DNA from: Rickettsia tillamookensis
Lineage (GTDB): Bacteria; Pseudomonadota; Alphaproteobacteria; Rickettsiales; Rickettsiaceae
DNA: 64,000 nucleotides
Reading direction: 5' to 3'
Assembly: GCF_016743795.2 (NCBI RefSeq)
Contig: NZ_CP060138.2
Coordinates: 496,001 to 560,000, forward strand
Shown: positions 36,723 to 46,830 of the stretch, in pieces
Numbering within the stretch: the stretch's first letter is position 1
Layout of the letters: each line of letters opens with the position of its first letter
Notes under the pieces: generated by a model
Databases searched by the model: none
Seen by the model: the letters and a program-made list of their open reading frames with translations, nothing else
Told to the model about the DNA's origin: nothing
Translations under genes and position numbers: made by a program

Positions 36723-39215
36723 TCAAAACAGTTTCTTTAATCCTTTTTGTAGCAGCTTATTTACAGGATCTGCCTGTTGGTTTTCCGGTGGAGGGCTACT
36801 TTGTTCTTCTGTGTTTGCATCTTTTTTCTTTCTAAGACCTAAAGCATCTTTAATAATATTTTCAGGTTTTTTCTCTCCGCTTTTTAGGTCTTTAATAACA
36901 CTACTAAACACATTTTTGACTAAATATGTTTGAAGAGCTTGAATATCTAGCTTATGTTGAGGATTATTTATAAATCCGTATAATTTAACGGCTATAGGCG
37001 GTAAATCCCCAATAGTAACGCTTGCACTAATATCCATCGTATATTGCGGTAAGTTAATTTGACCGCTTGCATTTGCTTGGGCAGGTGAAGCATCTAAACT
37101 ACATTCATTTAAATTAAGCTTGCCTTGCGTTATATTGCCGCTTGCAATGAGATTTTTGAAAGATGTTGATCCGCCGCTAAAAGAGCTGTTAATAAGCCGT
37201 AATACTCCTTCGGTATTTTTAGCATTATGTACTGCATCTGCAATTCGGTTTAAGTCAAACCCGCTTATTTTTCCGTTATCGCTATTTACGTTAAATTGTC
37301 CGTTTAGATTATTAACATATGTATAAATGCTATTACCGCGAGAAGTAAGATCTGCTTTAAAACTTAATCGTCCATCAGTTATTTTTATTTTACCTGATTG
37401 CGGAGTTAAACTTTTGAGATAGGCATTTTTTAAATCAATTTTAATTGCAGCGTTTTGCTCTTTTCCTGAACTCATATAACCGGTGCTACTTAGTTCACCA
37501 CCGTAAATGCTCGCATTAACTGAAGTAATATTCAGCGTGCCACCGTTGATATTTAATTTTGCTTTTAAATTATTTATGATTAATGAGTCGTTAGTTAGTT
37601 TATCAATATTTGCGGATAATTGTCCTTCAATTTCATTTAAAAATCCTAAGTTAATAGGATTGTTTGACCAAGGAGAATTATTTTTAGCTGTAGGTATGTT
37701 TTGAGTAGCAGGACTACTAGTTTTACTTGGAACAGTAGTAGGGCTATTACTTGCAAGAATTTTATCCAAATTAACTAAAGGACTGTATAAGTTAAGATTA
37801 AAATTTGGCTTCTGAGCTGCTAAATTAACATCACCTTTAATAGATATATTAGTATTAAAAGCGGATATTTTATTATTGATACGGAAACTATCTTTAATTT
37901 TTTGTACTTCCCCGTTTAGCTGCAATACTCCAATCTTACTTAAATTACTTACTCCCATAAGAGACATAAACGACTCAAAATTATTAATTTTTAGATTGTG
38001 TAAAATAGTTATATCTTGTGCCGGGTTTTTAACCTCAATATCTCCCGTTAGATTACTATTTGCAGCAATTAAATTAATATTTTGCAGCTTTATTGCTTGG
38101 GAATTATAAATTACATTAGAAGTAACATTCAGTTTCTGGTTAATAATAGGAGGTAATTTATCAGTCTTTAGCTTTAGAGCATCAAGTATAGGTTTTAAAC
38201 TATCAGCTTGTAGCATAATATTTGTCTTATCTAGATTAGAGCTAATCTCAGTTTTAATGTTACCAGGATTTACAATAATATTTGATTTTAGATTATTTCG
38301 CTCTATATCATAATTTGCATTTGCTAGTAATTCTATATTTGGATAATTAAGTCTAGCATCTTTGATAGTTATATTTTTACTATCGGCAGTAATTGCCGTA
38401 GTTAGCTCATAGTCATTTTGTAAATCAGCCGGCATACCTAAAGTTTTAGTATTACCTTTAATATTTGCGTTACCTATAAAAGAATTATTTTTGCTATCAA
38501 ATTTCCCTTCGATTTTAATTTTTTCACTGGCAAGATTAATATTAGCACTTAACGGAATTATTTTTCCTATTTCTTCAATATTTCCGTCTATATTAACCTG
38601 TTGCTCCAAAGCCTTTAAAGCTAAAGTAAAATCTATAGGACCTTTAAGGCTTTTAATTTTAGTATCTAAGTTAATATCGTTAAATATTTTCTCACTATTT
38701 TTTTCTATATATATTACTTTGCCGTCTATTATTTTAAAATGACTAATCAAAATAGGAAGCTCTAATTCACTATTAGTATTAGTAGATTCTGTAGAACTAA
38801 CGTTATTTTCTTTAGGCTTATTATTAGATTTAGCAAATTGCCAATTTTTTTGTCCGTTATTCAAAACTTCTAGATTTATAATCGGTTTTTGCAGTTCTAT
38901 AGAAGCTACTTCAATTGCTCCTCTAAAAAGAGGAAAAAGCTTTAATGACGCTTTAGCATTTTCAACGAAAATTAGATGAGGTTCTTTCGTGCCGTCTATT
39001 GATGATAATTTAATTTCTGATAGTGATACTGCCGGATTTGGTAATAAAGATAATTTTATATCGCCGTTAATAGTTAAATCTCTATTTGTAGCCTCTTTGA
39101 CTTTGTCTATTATTACTCCTTTATAATTATTTAAAGGAATAAAGAAAGGAATAACAATTAATAACAATATTATACTGATAAATATAATAAGTGAGTATTT
39201 TAAAGTTTTAGGCAT
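36723..39215 (-). CDS. AsmA family protein (large envelope protein)
   Basis: An 830-residue AsmA-like protein with one N-terminal helix (PKTLKYSLIIFISIILLLIV) and a long periplasmic beta-rich body. Family members help move phospholipids or assemble the outer membrane. The N-terminal AsmA domain shows FFIPLNNYKGVI and GDIKLSLLPNPAVSLSEI; the C-terminal domain shows LKAKLNINGGTLNITSVN and ASGQINLPQYTMDISASVT. I start it at 39215: AAAGG lies 9 nt before, and the ATG at 39242 coincides with the predicted transcription start. A Pro/Ser/Thr-rich linker (about 490-515) lies mid-protein. A second AsmA-like gene is nearby at 40025. Confidence 0.85.
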   Translation of the reverse strand: MPKTLKYSLIIFISIILLLIVIPFFIPLNNYKGVIIDKVKEATNRDLTINGDIKLSLLPNPAVSLSEIKLSSIDGTKEPHLIFVENAKASLKLFPLFRGAIEVASIELQKPIINLEVLNNGQKNWQFAKSNNKPKENNVSSTESTNTNSELELPILISHFKIIDGKVIYIEKNSEKIFNDINLDTKIKSLKGPIDFTLALKALEQQVNIDGNIEEIGKIIPLSANINLASEKIKIEGKFDSKNNSFIGNANIKGNTKTLGMPADLQNDYELTTAITADSKNITIKDARLNYPNIELLANANYDIERNNLKSNIIVNPGNIKTEISSNLDKTNIMLQADSLKPILDALKLKTDKLPPIINQKLNVTSNVIYNSQAIKLQNINLIAANSNLTGDIEVKNPAQDITILHNLKINNFESFMSLMGVSNLSKIGVLQLNGEVQKIKDSFRINNKISAFNTNISIKGDVNLAAQKPNFNLNLYSPLVNLDKILASNSPTTVPSKTSSPATQNIPTAKNNSPWSNNPINLGFLNEIEGQLSANIDKLTNDSLIINNLKAKLNINGGTLNITSVNASIYGGELSSTGYMSSGKEQNAAIKIDLKNAYLKSLTPQSGKIKITDGRLSFKADLTSRGNSIYTYVNNLNGQFNVNSDNGKISGFDLNRIADAVHNAKNTEGVLRLINSSFSGGSTSFKNLIASGNITQGKLNLNECSLDASPAQANASGQINLPQYTMDISASVTIGDLPPIAVKLYGFINNPQHKLDIQALQTYLVKNVFSSVIKDLKSGEKKPENIIKDALGLRKKKDANTEEQSSPPPENQQADPVNKLLQKGLKKLF

Positions 39216-39248
39216 AGAGCTTAACCTTTTATTTATATACATATATTG

Positions 39249-39276
39249 ATTATAGTATTTAAGACTTAATTGTCAA
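39249..39276 (-). promoter_or_regulatory. Consensus sigma-70 promoter for the AsmA gene
   Basis: On the minus strand TTGACA (39276-39271) and TATAAT (39254-39249) are perfect, 16 bp apart. The predicted start falls near 39242, about 27 nt before the chosen AsmA start. Confidence 0.75.
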
Positions 39277-39349
39277 ATTCATATAATTTACCCAATTAAA
39301 GATTGAAATAATTATATTTTATGTCATTCTTGTGTGGATCGGTTTTCCC

Positions 39350-39448
39350 GTCATTGCGAGAAAAATTACGAAGTAATTGACGAAGCAATCTCAGGAGTTA
39401 GTATTACTTTATGAGATTGCCGTGCTCTCTTCGTTCGCTCGCAATGAC
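39350..39448. repeat. Family C palindrome
   Basis: GTCATTGCGAGAAAAATTAC and inverted GCTCGCAATGAC ends, with GAAGCAATCTCA / TGAGATTGC inner arms. Its right end is 17 bp from the rimM stop. Confidence 0.75.
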
Positions 39449-39464
39449 GACCTGGATATCCTGT

Positions 39465-39962
39465 TCAAACTTCTCTTTGATAATTTAAAACGACATAATC
39501 TTTAGTTATAACAGGGAAAAACTCTTTATTGAAAGGTAATAATTCGGTTGTTTGGTCTAAAAATTCTATTTCAATTATATCACCAGCACCAAAGTTAAGA
39601 ATATTTTTAATTTTGCCTATTTTTTTATGATCTTGGTTTAATACCGGTAAATGATTTAAATCTGCTATATAAAATTCATCTTCTTCTAGTTTTGGTAAAC
39701 TTGCTCTTAAGCAAAATAGTTTATAACCTTTTAAATTTTCAGCTTCATTTCGAGTAGCTATATCATTAAATGTACAAATTAATTCTCCTTTAGTATTTTG
39801 GCTAATTAGCTTAATATGTATATCTTCTCCTGACTCATTTACTAAATTTCTTTCAAGTATTTTTGTAGCAGGTTCGGTAAAAGATTTTAAAATTACATGA
39901 CCTTTAATCCCGTGACATGATTTTATTACACCGACTAAAATTAAATTTTCTAAAGAATTCAT
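39465..39962 (-). CDS. rimM: 16S rRNA processing protein RimM
   Basis: RimM binds S19 and assists maturation of the 30S head. The 165-residue protein has the N-terminal barrel ([19 protein letters not shown]) and the PRC-barrel domain ([46 protein letters not shown]). Length is normal. It is divergent from the second AsmA-like gene; the usual rpsP and trmD neighbours are not here. Confidence 0.94.
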   Translation of the reverse strand: MNSLENLILVGVIKSCHGIKGHVILKSFTEPATKILERNLVNESGEDIHIKLISQNTKGELICTFNDIATRNEAENLKGYKLFCLRASLPKLEEDEFYIADLNHLPVLNQDHKKIGKIKNILNFGAGDIIEIEFLDQTTELLPFNKEFFPVITKDYVVLNYQREV

Positions 39963-40024
39963 TAATTTACCTTTAAATTTTGATAGTTATATATAATAAT
40001 ATATTTAAAAACTTTTTTACAGAC

Positions 40025-42655
40025 ATGATAAAAAAAATAGCTGCCGGCATCATAATTTGTTTCTCATTATTATTATTTATAATTTTTGGTGCATTATCTT
40101 TTGTTAACTATAATTCGGTTACCAATAATCTTACCAGTCATTTAGGGATTGCGAAAGAAAATATCGGCAAAATAAAGATGAATAAATTTCCTTTGCCCTA
40201 TTTAATTATTGAGACGATAAAGGAAGGAGGAGAGTTAGATTTAGAGCAGATTAAAATTCATTTTTCGTTGTGGTCGCTTATAAAATTTAATCCTAAAATT
40301 AATAAAATAGACATATTAGATGCTAAATTTTATTCTAATTCTAATGTATTAAATATTTATAATCACGAAGAGTTAATAAAGAATTTCTTTAAATATAAAT
40401 TACAAAATATAAATCTAAATGTTACTAATCTAAGTATTATTAATAAACAAGATTATTCTATTTTAAATTTTAATAATTGTATATTAAAAAAAGAAAATGC
40501 TTTATCGTCTAATTACATATTTAAAACTACAAGTAACTATATAGGTAAAATTTCAGGTTCAATTAATAAACATGACGATATAGTAGATTTTAGTCTTGAT
40601 ATTGATAATAATGATTATGGTTTTAAGCTATCGCAAATTTACAAAGATTTTAAGCTTACTAGCGGTAGCGGTGAATATCAGATTAAAAATTTAGCATCGG
40701 TAATGTATAATATATTACCGGATTTAAACCATCTTTTTAATAAATTTAATCAAAATGAGGCAGTAAACGTTAAATTTAATATTTCAAATAATGAAGATGA
40801 AATAGAGCTAAAAGACATAGTAATAGCATCCTCTTTTATTACAGGTAATGGATTCGTTAACATTGCTAAAAATGATAATATTACTACTAATGTGAAATTA
40901 GATTTTCCTAAAATAGATCTAAGTTCGTTAATTTCTCCAAATGCAGAGGTAACATTTAATACTTCTTCTTCAAATATTAGATTTATTTTTGCCGACAAAT
41001 TGCTTAAAGCAGACGTAGCAATTAACGAAATAATTTTAAGTAATAATGAAGCACTAGAAAAAATAATCTTTTCTTCTAACTTATCAAAGGGTACTTTAAA
41101 GATAAATGAATTTTCAGGTAATGTTAAATCAGGCGGAGAATTTAAGCTTACAGGTGATGTGACACAGAATGCCGTTAGAAGTATGTTTGATGGACAGCTA
41201 TATTTAAAACACAATGATATAAATTCGTTACTGAATATTTTAGGATTTAACGATGTTACTATTAAAGAAACTATTCCTTTTAGCTTGTCGTCGGATTTAA
41301 AACTCACTTTAATAGATTTATTTTTTAAAAATTTATTACTTAAAACGGATAATTTAAATTTATCAGGAAATTTTTCTAGTAAATTTATTGCTCAAACACC
41401 TCGTTTAGATGCTACGCTTAATATATCTTCGCTTGACTTAAGCGGTAGGACGTATCCGATAATTTCGCCTCTTATCGAATTTACAAAAAATTTAACTAAA
41501 GATATGAAAACTTTAGATTATCCAAGTAAATTTATTCCTATTAGGACAATAGGATATTTAGCTAATTTAGATATTTTAATAGATAGCGTTAAGTATAATG
41601 ATCATGTATTTGACAAAATGAATTTGCTTGCTAAAATCGTACCGGCTAATATAAAAATTAGTAATTTGGATTTTAAAACCGCGGGCAGCTATTTATCAAC
41701 TAGCTGGAACTTAGATGCTTCAAGTGTATTGCCGTCTTTGACCATAGAAATTAAGGACGGTAATCTTACTACTGATTTATTATCACCGGCAGGAATGCTA
41801 AATTTAAGAAATAAATTAATAAATGATTATAGTTTAGATAAAGCTATATTGCAATTTTACGGGACATTATCAACATTATCACAAAATAATTTAATATTGA
41901 AAAATGTTAAATTTTATGTAGCAAATAATAATAATCTATTACAATTTAATAATATTGAAGCAGAATTATTAGGCGGTAAGCTTCAAGGTAGCGGCAATAT
42001 TTTATTAGAACCTTATTCTATAAATTTCGTATATGCTTTAAATACAATAGATTTAGATAAAGTTTCGGCTCTTATGCCTAAAATATTTACTGCAAGTAGC
42101 GGAAAAGTAAGTATAAGCGGTAGTTTAGGGACTAACGGTCACACTCTTCAAAGTCAGCTATATAACCTTACTACAAAATCACAATTTGCTATAAATAATA
42201 TAGATGTTAATAATTTTGCAATTGATTCTTTTATAGCAAAAATTAATACAGCTGATTATAAAGTACAAAATCTAGATAAAGATATAAATAGTGCTATAAC
42301 CACAGGACAAGAAAATATTAGAGGCATAAGCGGTGATATTGAACTACAAAAAGGTATTGCTCTTTTAAAGAAAGTAAAATTTGCAACACAATATAGTAGC
42401 GGTGCGGCCTCTTTTGCAGTTAATATATATAATTTTGATATGGACGCATCAAGTATTTTATCATTTTATGTACCGGCAAGGCTTGTTAAGTTAAATACCT
42501 CAAATACGAGTTCTGATAAAGATAGTTTGGCACAGCTTAATATAAAAATGCAAGGGAGTATTTTTGCTCCTAAGAAAACTTTTGATAGTAGTGAGCTAAA
42601 AAAATTACTTATACACCAAACAACTGAAGACAAAACTACTACAGATAACCATTAA
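40025..42655 (+). CDS. Second AsmA-like/large envelope protein
   Basis: An 876-residue envelope protein, N-terminal helix at about 6-25 (GIIICFSLLLFIIFGAL), then a periplasmic beta-rich body. The C-terminal AsmA_2-like region has NIEAELLGGKLQGSGNILLE and SGKVSISGSLGTNGHTL. I start it at ATG 40025: the alternative is a TTG at 39980 that would precede a -10-like TATAATA sequence. It is downstream of rimM's divergent promoter and followed 13 bp later by xseB, so these two probably share a transcript. It may work in lipid transfer to the outer membrane, as relatives do. Confidence 0.78.
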   Translation: MIKKIAAGIIICFSLLLFIIFGALSFVNYNSVTNNLTSHLGIAKENIGKIKMNKFPLPYLIIETIKEGGELDLEQIKIHFSLWSLIKFNPKINKIDILDAKFYSNSNVLNIYNHEELIKNFFKYKLQNINLNVTNLSIINKQDYSILNFNNCILKKENALSSNYIFKTTSNYIGKISGSINKHDDIVDFSLDIDNNDYGFKLSQIYKDFKLTSGSGEYQIKNLASVMYNILPDLNHLFNKFNQNEAVNVKFNISNNEDEIELKDIVIASSFITGNGFVNIAKNDNITTNVKLDFPKIDLSSLISPNAEVTFNTSSSNIRFIFADKLLKADVAINEIILSNNEALEKIIFSSNLSKGTLKINEFSGNVKSGGEFKLTGDVTQNAVRSMFDGQLYLKHNDINSLLNILGFNDVTIKETIPFSLSSDLKLTLIDLFFKNLLLKTDNLNLSGNFSSKFIAQTPRLDATLNISSLDLSGRTYPIISPLIEFTKNLTKDMKTLDYPSKFIPIRTIGYLANLDILIDSVKYNDHVFDKMNLLAKIVPANIKISNLDFKTAGSYLSTSWNLDASSVLPSLTIEIKDGNLTTDLLSPAGMLNLRNKLINDYSLDKAILQFYGTLSTLSQNNLILKNVKFYVANNNNLLQFNNIEAELLGGKLQGSGNILLEPYSINFVYALNTIDLDKVSALMPKIFTASSGKVSISGSLGTNGHTLQSQLYNLTTKSQFAINNIDVNNFAIDSFIAKINTADYKVQNLDKDINSAITTGQENIRGISGDIELQKGIALLKKVKFATQYSSGAASFAVNIYNFDMDASSILSFYVPARLVKLNTSNTSSDKDSLAQLNIKMQGSIFAPKKTFDSSELKKLLIHQTTEDKTTTDNH

Positions 42656-42668
42656 AAAATAAAAATAA

Positions 42669-42911
42669 ATGACTAATACTAAAACTTTAGAAGAAAATAT
42701 TAGCTTTGAAGAAGCTTTAAAAGAGCTTGAGGAAATTGTTAAAAAAATAGATAACGGACAAGAGAGTCTAGAGACGGCAGTTAATAGCTTTGAAAGAGGT
42801 ATTTTACTTAAGAATCATTGTGAGAAAAAACTAAAGGAAGCTCGGTTAAAAATTGAGAAAATTACTAAACTTGCTGATTCTACGGTGGTCTTAGAAGAGA
42901 CTGAAGTGTAG
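42669..42911 (+). CDS. xseB: Exodeoxyribonuclease VII small subunit
   Basis: XseB pairs with XseA to form the single-strand exonuclease VII. The 80-residue helical hairpin is typical: [40 protein letters not shown] and [12 protein letters not shown]. Start 13 bp after the AsmA-like gene, probably co-transcribed. The stop borders the intergenic repeats. Confidence 0.94.
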   Translation: MTNTKTLEENISFEEALKELEEIVKKIDNGQESLETAVNSFERGILLKNHCEKKLKEARLKIEKITKLADSTVVLEETEV

Positions 42912-42987
42912 CTCGCAAGGCATTGCCTGTCTGAATAGCTAGTCGTCATTGCGAGCAGCCGTAAGCTGTGTGAATCAATTTCACCTC

Positions 42988-43087
42988 TGTCATACCGTGG
43001 CTTGACCACGGTATCCAGAAAACAACTAAAAATACTAATATTATTAGTATTTTTACCTAGATCCCGTGAATAAATCACGGGATGACA
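42988..43087. repeat. Family B palindrome
   Basis: GTCATACCGTGGCTTGACC on the left, palindromic AATACTAATATTATTAGTAT in the middle and a CCCGTGAATAAATCACGGG variant on the right. A family C fragment precedes it (42945-42965). Fills most of the 241-bp gap after xseB. Confidence 0.8.
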
Positions 43088-43152
43088 ACAAAAAAACCGA
43101 GCCATGCAACAAGACCAATGCCCTGTGGGAATGACATAACGTAAAAATTACA

Positions 43153-43959
43153 ATGCTTATGGTTAATCATATAATTGACTTTATCTATACCGTTCCTAAT
43201 ATTGTTTTATTCATCATAATAAATATTGTTTTGATGAGTTTTTGTGCGGGATGTTTATATTTAACAAAATACATTATTCCTAATAATTTTCAAAAAGAAG
43301 AGCTTGGAAGTCTTGGCGGGTTTTTATCGGGTGTAGTCGGTAGTATGTATGCGGTATCAACCGGTTTTGTATTAATTTATTTACTCGGTAATTTTAATAA
43401 AGCTCAAGAAGGGGTGGCAGCAGAATCTATAGTGTTGATGAGGCTTGCAGATAGTGTAGGTTGGCTTCCCCATGAAATGAGACCTGCAATTTATCTAGAT
43501 ATTAAAAATTATATCAAAGATGTAATGCAGCGTGAATGGCAATTAATGAAAGACGGCAAGAAAATTGGTCATGAAGCTCTTATTTTCCTCCAAGATATTA
43601 ATAAGCGACTACAAGCTTATAAAGCAAGCGAGCAAATGCAGCTATTTACTAAGCAGGAAATCATTGAGGAGATAAAAGAGCTTTATACCGTAAGGTATAA
43701 CAGGATTAAAATGTCCTATTTTTCCTTAAATATTCAATATTGGGTAGTTGTATGTATAATGACCGCTATTAATTTAATTTTTGTCTGTATGCTTGGTACC
43801 AAGCTTTATCTACATAAGATTTCGGTTGGTTTAGTTTGTATCACTTCATCATCAATGCTTTTTTTATTATTTATCCTTGATAAACCTTTTCGTGGTCCTT
43901 TTGCCGTAAATCAATATGACCTTATTAAGGCTTTACATTATATTGAGAGATTAAATTAG
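43153..43959 (+). CDS. DUF4239-like (bestrophin-like) membrane protein
   Basis: A 268-residue membrane protein resembling DUF4239 proteins, which look like anion channels of the bestrophin type. Four hydrophobic segments: about 16-38, 53-75 ([21 protein letters not shown]), 197-218 ([17 protein letters not shown]) and 229-247. LVVC-type helices are followed by the family end [16 protein letters not shown] cytoplasmic helical loop (about 95-195) lies between. Tail-to-tail overlap with mpg is 35 bp. The function is unproven. Confidence 0.75.
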   Translation: MLMVNHIIDFIYTVPNIVLFIIINIVLMSFCAGCLYLTKYIIPNNFQKEELGSLGGFLSGVVGSMYAVSTGFVLIYLLGNFNKAQEGVAAESIVLMRLADSVGWLPHEMRPAIYLDIKNYIKDVMQREWQLMKDGKKIGHEALIFLQDINKRLQAYKASEQMQLFTKQEIIEEIKELYTVRYNRIKMSYFSLNIQYWVVVCIMTAINLIFVCMLGTKLYLHKISVGLVCITSSSMLFLLFILDKPFRGPFAVNQYDLIKALHYIERLN

Positions 43960-44473
43960 CGATATCAGTAACAACATAACGCCATAATTTATCCGTGCCT
44001 TTGGTAATACCAATGCGGGTAGTAGTAGAGTAGGGTAGCTTTAAGCCGATATCGCCGACAAAAAATTCGTTATTATTGATAAGATCGCATTTATTATGAG
44101 AAATATTAATTCCAAGGTATTTGCATAATTTACCCGGACCGTTTAGATATAGATTTTCAGGTGAAATAACATGTACGCCTCGAATTAAGGTCGCAGCCGG
44201 AAAGCCTTCAGTTTCAGTTACGAAATTTAAACAATAATACATTCCGTAAATTAAATAGACATAGCTAAATCCGGCTGGACCAAACATTATATCTGTTCTT
44301 TTGGTACGCCCTCTTGCTGCATGGCAAGCAGGATCATCCTGTCCTATATAGCTTTCAGTTTCAGTAATGATAGCTGTTTTACCTTGGAAATATAAGACTT
44401 TACCGATTAACTCAGTGCTTACTATATTAGTATCTCTTGCAAAAAACTCACGAGATAATGGGATTAGATTCAT
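43925..44473 (-). CDS. mpg: Putative 3-methyladenine DNA glycosylase
   Basis: An AAG/MPG-type glycosylase that removes alkylated or deaminated purines. The 182-residue protein has ELIGKVL, the catalytic region [39 protein letters not shown] and [13 protein letters not shown]. All match the family and length. Convergent with the DUF4239-like gene and downstream of yidD. Confidence 0.93.
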   Translation of the reverse strand: MNLIPLSREFFARDTNIVSTELIGKVLYFQGKTAIITETESYIGQDDPACHAARGRTKRTDIMFGPAGFSYVYLIYGMYYCLNFVTETEGFPAATLIRGVHVISPENLYLNGPGKLCKYLGINISHNKCDLINNNEFFVGDIGLKLPYSTTTRIGITKGTDKLWRYVVTDIANLISQYNVKP

Positions 44474-44537
44474 TATATATAATATAGTAAAAAATTAGTG
44501 TTGAATATATAGTGTTTATATTTATGGCGTTTATCGA

Positions 44538-44655
44538 TGTCATTCCTGCGAAAGCAGGAATCCAGCCATTAAAAAGTATAAATGCACTAAATTTAAAAAT
44601 TAAAAGCTCAAATAATTTCACTTTTTTTTGGATTCCTGCTTTCGCAGGAATGACA
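44538..44655. repeat. Family A inverted doublet
   Basis: Inverted copies at 44538-44564 and 44629-44655 with TTCCTGC cores face each other across 64 bp of AT-rich DNA. The right copy encodes part of the yidD tail. This is a gene-less version of the cassette at 9907. Confidence 0.85.
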
Positions 44656-44871
44656 TCGAACTTCTGTATCATACAATAAATTCCCCTTATAAAACGGTTG
44701 GCATTTGATGATTCTTTTAAAGGTAAGCCACAAGCCTTTAAGTGTGCCGTGTGTTGTTATAGCTTCTTTAGCATATTCTGAACAAGTGGGATGAAAGCGG
44801 CAATTATTGCCAAGTAGCGGGGAAATGAAATATTGATAAAATCTAAGTAATAATAATAAGATTCTAGTCAT
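44608..44871 (-). CDS. yidD: Membrane protein insertion efficiency factor YidD
   Basis: YidD is a small amphipathic protein that aids YidC-dependent insertion. The 87-residue protein has [20 protein letters not shown] and the conserved [19 protein letters not shown] core. The final residues ([10 protein letters not shown], then KKSEII) do not match the family: they are a translated family A repeat, so the native end is about YDTEV. Its ATG overlaps the nuoE stop by 8 bp, so it is translationally coupled to the nuo genes. Confidence 0.9.
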   Translation of the reverse strand: MTRILLLLLRFYQYFISPLLGNNCRFHPTCSEYAKEAITTHGTLKGLWLTFKRIIKCQPFYKGNLLYDTEVRCHSCESRNPKKSEII

Positions 44872-45367
44872 TTTGAAGCTTGTCTATTAGTTTTTCCATT
44901 TTTTCTTGAGTTAGATCTTCATAATAATCATCATTGATTTGTATGACCGGTGCGTTAACGCATGCTCCTAAACATTCTATTTCGCTTAAAGTAAATTTTT
45001 GATCTTCAGTAGTTTCTTTGAGTTTTACACCTAATTTCTTTTCGCAAATTTTCATTATATCGTCACTACCACGCAGCCAGCAAGGGGTAGTAGTACATAC
45101 TTGAATATGATATTTACCGACAGGCTTTAAGTTAAACATAGTATAAAATGTTGCCACCTCATAAGCTCGCATATAAGGCATTTCTAACATATTTGCGACA
45201 TACTCGATAGCAGGCACGGGTAGCCAACCGCCATTTTGACGTTGTGCTAAATCAAGCAGCGGAAGTACTGCACTTCTTTTACCCTCCGGCGGATATTTTT
45301 TTATAATATCTTCTGCTAGATTTAAGTTTTTCTTATCAAATGTAAAATTTGTAATTTTTGTATTCAT
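44864..45367 (-). CDS. nuoE: NADH-quinone oxidoreductase subunit E
   Basis: NuoE is the 24-kDa-type [2Fe-2S] subunit of the complex I NADH module. The 167-residue protein has the cluster ligands in [11 protein letters not shown] and [11 protein letters not shown], with the standard [16 protein letters not shown] helix. Length is normal. It is last of the five nuo genes here; the downstream F and G are not seen in the window. An RPE separates it from nuoD. Confidence 0.96.
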   Translation of the reverse strand: MNTKITNFTFDKKNLNLAEDIIKKYPPEGKRSAVLPLLDLAQRQNGGWLPVPAIEYVANMLEMPYMRAYEVATFYTMFNLKPVGKYHIQVCTTTPCWLRGSDDIMKICEKKLGVKLKETTEDQKFTLSEIECLGACVNAPVIQINDDYYEDLTQEKMEKLIDKLQND

Positions 45368-45394
45368 ATACTCCTAATATTATGAATAGTGTAG

Positions 45395-45520
45395 TAGACG
45401 AAGTTTAATTTGGAAAAGAGCAAGGCGTTTCATATTTTTTGACCGCAGCGTACATACTAGTACGTGAGGATCAAAAAATATTAAACAACGAAGCCAATTT
45501 TTCAAATTAAACTTCGTCTA
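45395..45520. repeat. RPE between nuoD and nuoE
   Basis: A perfect 17-bp terminal inverted repeat TAGACGAAGTTTAATTT and its complement bound 126 bp, with the shared GACCGCAGCGTA and ACGTGAGGATC internal arms. Its right end supplies the nuoD stop codon (TAG, 45520-45518 on the minus strand). Confidence 0.9.
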
Positions 45521-46693
45521 CCTATCTATCTCACCAAATACTATATCAAGCGTTGCAATAATAGTAATAACATCTGCCATTAAATGACCTTTAGACATAA
45601 AATCTAGTCCTTGCAAATGAGCAAAGCCGGGTGCTTTAATACGACATCTATAAGGTCTGTTACCTCCTTGCGAGTATAAATATACACCAAACTCGCCTTT
45701 AGGAGCTTCTACTGCTTTATAAGTCTCACCGGCTGGGACGTCATATCCTTCCGTATAGAGCTTAAAATGATGAATCATTGCCTCCATAGATTTTTTCATT
45801 TTGGCTCTTGTCGGCGGTGTTAATTTAGGATCATCGGTTTTAACTGCACCTTTCGGCATTTTCTCTATACATTGCTTGATTATCTTGATTGATTCATACA
45901 TTTCAAGCATACGAACAAAATATCTGTCGTAACAATCACCGTTTTTGCCGATTGGTACTTCAAAGTCCATTTCATCGTAAACGTCATAAGGGTTTGACTT
46001 GCGTAAATCCCAAGCTATGCCTGAACCTCTAAGCATCGGTCCTGAAAACCCGAAGTCCATTGCCTCTTTTTGAGACACAACGCCGATATCTACTAAACGT
46101 TGTTTCCATAACCTATTTTCATTTAGTAGACTTTCAATATCGTGAAGTTTAGGAGGAAACTGCTTTATAAACTTATCTATATCTTCAAGTAAACCATCAG
46201 GTAAATCTTCTGCAACGCCCCCAGGTCTGAAGTAGTTTGAATGCATACGAGAGCCGGAAACACGTTCGTAAAATTCCATGATTTTTTCTCGCTCTTCAAA
46301 AAGCCATAATAAAGGAGTAGTAGCACCGATATCTAAAGCTTGACTGCCAATATTCAAAGTATGGTTCAAAATTCTTGTTAGTTCTGAGAATAGTACCCTG
46401 ATAAACTGAGCTCTTCGTGGGACTTCGCATTCTAATAACGACTCGACGGCTAAGGCAAACGCATGTTCTTGGCACATTGGCGAAACATAATCAAGGCGAT
46501 TAAAATAAGGTATAGCCTGCAAATATGTTTTATGCTCAATAAGCTTTTCTGTACCACGATGAAGTAACCCAATATGAGGATCAGCATTATTTACTACTTC
46601 CCCGTCCATTTCAAGGATTAACCTTAAAACTCCGTGAGTTGCCGGATGCTGTGGTCCAAGATTTAGAGTTATAGTTTTGGTGTTGTTAGTCAT
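45518..46693 (-). CDS. nuoD: NADH-quinone oxidoreductase subunit D
   Basis: NuoD is the 49-kDa quinone-site subunit of complex I. The 391-residue protein shows [37 protein letters not shown], and [13 protein letters not shown] with the C-terminal IVFGEIDR. It ends with the standard ..GEIDR, and its TAG overlaps the RPE end, so the element inserted exactly at the end of the gene. Length is normal. Third-last of the nuo block. Confidence 0.97.
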   Translation of the reverse strand: MTNNTKTITLNLGPQHPATHGVLRLILEMDGEVVNNADPHIGLLHRGTEKLIEHKTYLQAIPYFNRLDYVSPMCQEHAFALAVESLLECEVPRRAQFIRVLFSELTRILNHTLNIGSQALDIGATTPLLWLFEEREKIMEFYERVSGSRMHSNYFRPGGVAEDLPDGLLEDIDKFIKQFPPKLHDIESLLNENRLWKQRLVDIGVVSQKEAMDFGFSGPMLRGSGIAWDLRKSNPYDVYDEMDFEVPIGKNGDCYDRYFVRMLEMYESIKIIKQCIEKMPKGAVKTDDPKLTPPTRAKMKKSMEAMIHHFKLYTEGYDVPAGETYKAVEAPKGEFGVYLYSQGGNRPYRCRIKAPGFAHLQGLDFMSKGHLMADVITIIATLDIVFGEIDR

Positions 46694-46719
46694 GGTTAGT
46701 AATTATATATTGATCAAAC

Positions 46720-46815
46720 GTCATTGCGAGAAGAATTACGTAGTAATTCGACGAAGCAATCTCAGGAGTATTATTTCATGAGATTGTCACGCAGCCTAAG
46801 GCTGCTCGCAATGAC
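46720..46815. repeat. Family C palindrome between nuoC and nuoD
   Basis: GTCATTGCGAGAAGAATTAC and inverted GCTCGCAATGAC ends, with GAAGCAATCTCA / TGAGATTG inner arms. It sits in the nuo operon and could form a large hairpin in the mRNA. Confidence 0.8.
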
Positions 46816-46830
46816 GGTTTTGATGTAATT

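Noticed and set aside
40750..41307. 185-codon frame antisense to the second AsmA-like gene
   Set aside because: A shadow of the real gene; no motif and no start signal.
44448..44672. 74-codon open frame with VIPAKAGIQ and WIPAFAGMT
   Set aside because: It is a translation of two inverted family A repeats and overlaps yidD; no independent coding signal.
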